Made by a program: the position numbers and the translations under genes
Source: Rhodamnia argentea
Taxonomy: Eukaryota; Streptophyta; Magnoliopsida; Myrtales; Myrtaceae
Assembly: GCF_020921035.1 (NCBI RefSeq)
Contig: NC_063154.1
Coordinates: 868,001 to 932,000 of the forward strand
Reading direction: 5' to 3'
Length of the DNA stretch: 64,000 nucleotides
Shown here: positions 61,263 to 64,000 of the stretch, piece after piece
Layout: every line of letters begins with the position of its first letter
Position numbering within the stretch: the first letter of the stretch is position 1
Notes under the pieces: generated by a model
Databases searched by the model: none
Told to the model about the DNA's origin: nothing
Seen by the model: only the letters and a program-made list of their open reading frames with translations

Positions 61263-63100
61263 GATATTGACTGCAACACATGGGTTTGTATTTTTAGTCC
61301 GGCAAGATCTTGTCGGATCTGAAATGCATGTCCCTTTCCATCGACCTTGCACAAGACAAAAAATCACATTAATTTGAGTATAATAACAATAGTAATAAGG
61401 AAAATTAGCTTGTGTAATTGCTAATTTAGAATTGCCTAACGTTATTGAAATTTTTTTTTTTTCAAAAGGGTTTTTTGGGAGATGGCTCTGAAACAGAAGG
61501 AGACAAAACAATTATAAATTCGGACAGTGCATGGTCACATCCGCGAAAGCCACAACTCCTTGTCTCGTTGCCTGTCTGACTCAGCCGTGCGTTGGACCCA
61601 TTCGACTCGGTTCTTGCCCCACTGCCACAACACTATTATTAGGGTTTTTCTCTTAGTACATCTTTGTTGTGACCAGAGTCCACATGGGTTCCTACTTCTC
61701 TACCCTCTTATTTTCCTTTTTATTTTTGTATTTCTTTTGGTCAACAATCTCCCTTTCTATAAAATAATTGCGGAAAATTTTCACTTAAATAGAGCATGTG
61801 AAGAATCTTATTTGTTCATCACGAATAGAAGAAATTAGAGGGCGTTGATTTAACATAAAAAAAAAAAAGAATAGATAACATGGTGATGAGGAAATTTCAT
61901 AAATGCATCTTTCTTTTCGGGATAAAATTTCGTGTTGTCATGAACAAAATCCATGACGCTCGCATGCTTAGTCAGTATCGAAATTTCAAATCACGGGTGA
62001 TTTTTAATACTGAAGATAATGAATCACATGTGGTTCGGTGTAAAGAATCGATGCCCTCAAAACATGTACAGCTTCCAAATTCTCATATCCGAGTCTAACG
62101 GACAATGAAAATAACCCACGTTTTATTCGATGAAAATGGTAGGTTTATGTGATCTAGGAAAGGCATGGTCGAAAGATGGTCCAAGATTCAGAAGTAGCTG
62201 TTTGAGGGTTCATTGTAGGAGACGGTAGGGGAGACGCTGTCCATACAGAAGTGTCGAAAGGCAATCCAACACCGGTTGAAAGAGACTATTTAATAATCAA
62301 ATTATCATGCATTAATCATATTTAACGAGTGCCCTACAACAAGACTGCCTAATAAGAAAAGCTTTTGTTTTCAAAACACCGATCACGAAAGAAAAAGTTA
62401 ACATTTTAGAGCTTGAAGTTTCTGCTCTCTTGGTTGCTAGGGCGCGCATGACAACATTTTTAAAGTAAATTTTTTGTTTCAGGAGTATTTCTCGAGCAGA
62501 AGTTCGCTTGGTAACACAACTTTTGGAGTAGAAATCTGTTTGGTTAAATAATTTTATTTTTCTACTTTTGAAGTAGTTTTGAAACCACCTAAAGAAGCAA
62601 AAAAAAAAAAAATTTACTTCTTTCTAGAAATATAAAAAATTAAATTTTGACTAGAAGTTGATTTCTAGAGCAAAAGTGTTATTACGTTTGTCCTAACAAG
62701 TGTATTTGTGACACCAATTAATTAATTAACAATATAAATATATTTGATTATTCGTTCGTTTATTTGGTGTTTGGTCCGAAGAAAGAGACATGATATATAT
62801 GGCCCTTTGCATGCAGCCAGTTACATCACATTTAGGTGCCGCATCTACCCTTTTTCTAGGAGTGGTTGCTCAATTATATCCCCTCTGTCTCTCTCTCTCT
62901 CTCTTCCTTTTATCCCCATTCATTGCTTCCATTTTTTTTCTCCCTTTTTGCCTTTCTTCACTCTTTTAAAGACAAGGACTTGAAATTGTGGGTGGCCCTA
63001 GGATCGAAAAATTAAAGGACTTTTTACATTGCTATGTAATGAAATACAAGTAGGATACTCTTAGCGAACCACTTTCATTTTACAGATTTAAGTTTTTATA

Positions 63101-63772
63101 TTAAGGATTAATATCACGAAAAATTTCAAATTAGTGCACTCATAACAAAATTACATTCAAATTAATTTTTGTGCCACAAAAAATCCCAAACTGATACATT
63201 TACCTTAAATTAAATTTTGGGTCACAAAAAATCTCAAACCGATACACATATGACACATTTTCCCTCTGTTATCTTCCTTCAATTTTACCGTGAAATTATT
63301 GAGCTGGATGACACATGACAATAACTAAGTTGACATGATAAATTCACGTGAAAATTTAGGAGATGCATAAATAGATTTTCGGGCATATTTGAGCAAACCT
63401 TCTAATGGTGGTGGAGTTTGGTTCATAGAGTCCAATGATCGGAAGACAGTTACCTTTCATTCGTCAAATTATAGGTGTGCAAATAAATTTACCCTTCCAC
63501 TTGCCAAATCAACCGAGTTATTGTCATGTGTCATCCAACTCAATAATTTCACAACGAAAATTTGACGGAAGCTAACGAAGAGTAATTGTGTCAAGCATGT
63601 ACCAATTTGGAGTTTTTCGTGATCTAAAAATTAGTTTGGAGTAAAATTATTACATGTGTACTAGTTTGAGATTTTTTTTTTTGTAAATACCAGTTTGAGA
63701 TTTTTGGTAACCTAGAAATTAGTTTAAGGTACATTTGTATTGGTTTTGAGATTTTCGTGATGTCAACACTTA
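63101..63772. mobile_element. Long-TIR element with tandem subrepeats in the arms
   Basis: Inverted arms of about 230-300 bp. The left has ATCACGAAAAATTTCAAA, CACAAAAAATCCCAAACTG and CACAAAAAATCTCAAACCG units, then TTGAGCTGGATGACACATGA. The right shows the inverse, with ATGTGTCATCCAACTCAATA and repeated AGTTTGAGATTTTT units. The short spacer has no ORF. Target duplication is not clear. The last 228 bp of the window beyond it are AT-rich and hold nothing recognisable. Confidence 0.65.
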
Positions 63773-64000
63773 CGATAAGGTGATCTAATTAGAAAATTGT
63801 ATAGTAATTAGGAGTTTTTAAGTTCAAATCTTGTTGCTCTTAGCCCACACTTGAGGAGGAGTGGCAAGAGTGTTAAAATATTTGAATAGCGAACAAATTT
63901 TCGATATAATAATTGAAAATTTTTAGAACAATTGATAATAATCCCATAAAATTCTAACTTCTTTAACTTTTAAAATTGTTGGTACCGACCTTACAAAATT

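Larger units (their letters stand above)
59694..63100. other. bZIP 3' region and intergenic, no gene seen
   Basis: The bZIP 3' untranslated region probably runs a few hundred bases. Beyond it are only short ORFs without motifs, microsatellites such as (AG)n at about 61208-61227 and (CT)n at about 62887-62904, and the two small insertions listed separately. Confidence 0.5.

Overview
This is nuclear DNA of a flowering plant, most likely a eudicot. It has intron-rich genes with GT-AG splice sites, AT-rich introns, CT-rich leaders and many non-autonomous transposons. The repeat types look Myrtaceae-like (Eucalyptus and relatives) to me, but that is recollection rather than proof. Eight protein genes can be supported. 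Seven have a complete open frame across all exons; the eighth, a MADS-box gene, runs off the left edge.

Layout. 1-1.7 kb: first exon of a minus-strand MADS-box gene of the AGL15/AGL18 type. 2.1-7.3 kb: a diverged tandem duplication of non-coding DNA, with an LTR-like insertion in the first copy. 7.6-11.5 kb: an eight-exon minus-strand gene for a METTL13/EEF1AKMT4-like methyltransferase, with a MITE just upstream. 14.1-14.8 kb: a two-exon plus-strand glyoxalase-I-family gene. 14.8-20.6 kb: gene-free and full of long-inverted-repeat elements. 20.8-35.4 kb: a 22-exon plus-strand SEC31 gene (COPII coat) with a tRNA-derived SINE in intron 9. 38.2-39.7 kb: an intronless minus-strand receptor-like cytoplasmic kinase. 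42.6-44.4 kb: a three-exon minus-strand GIY-YIG nuclease-domain gene. 46.6-49.4 kb: a five-exon minus-strand pheophytinase (PPH). 53.6-55.1 kb: a Pack-MULE-like element with an 11-bp target duplication that carries a broken piece of a GTD-binding (DUF593) gene. 55.5-57.4 kb: a decayed Ty1/copia gag fragment inside a 114-bp inverted repeat. 58.9-59.7 kb: an F-group bZIP factor with an intact Cys/His zinc-sensor motif. 59.7-64 kb: gene-free, with two tiny poly(T)-GGTCGAA insertions and one more long-TIR element.

The genes do not form a pathway; they are ordinary housekeeping and regulatory genes in an accessory-rich setting. The MADS gene and PPH are direct neighbours in Arabidopsis (At5g13790 and At5g13800), so their shared presence here suggests old microsynteny stretched by inserted genes and transposons. 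I see no rRNA, intact tRNA, CRISPR or operon structure. The least expected items are the Pack-MULE with its captured domain, the inverted-repeat-bounded copia relic, and the two ultrashort retro-insertions.
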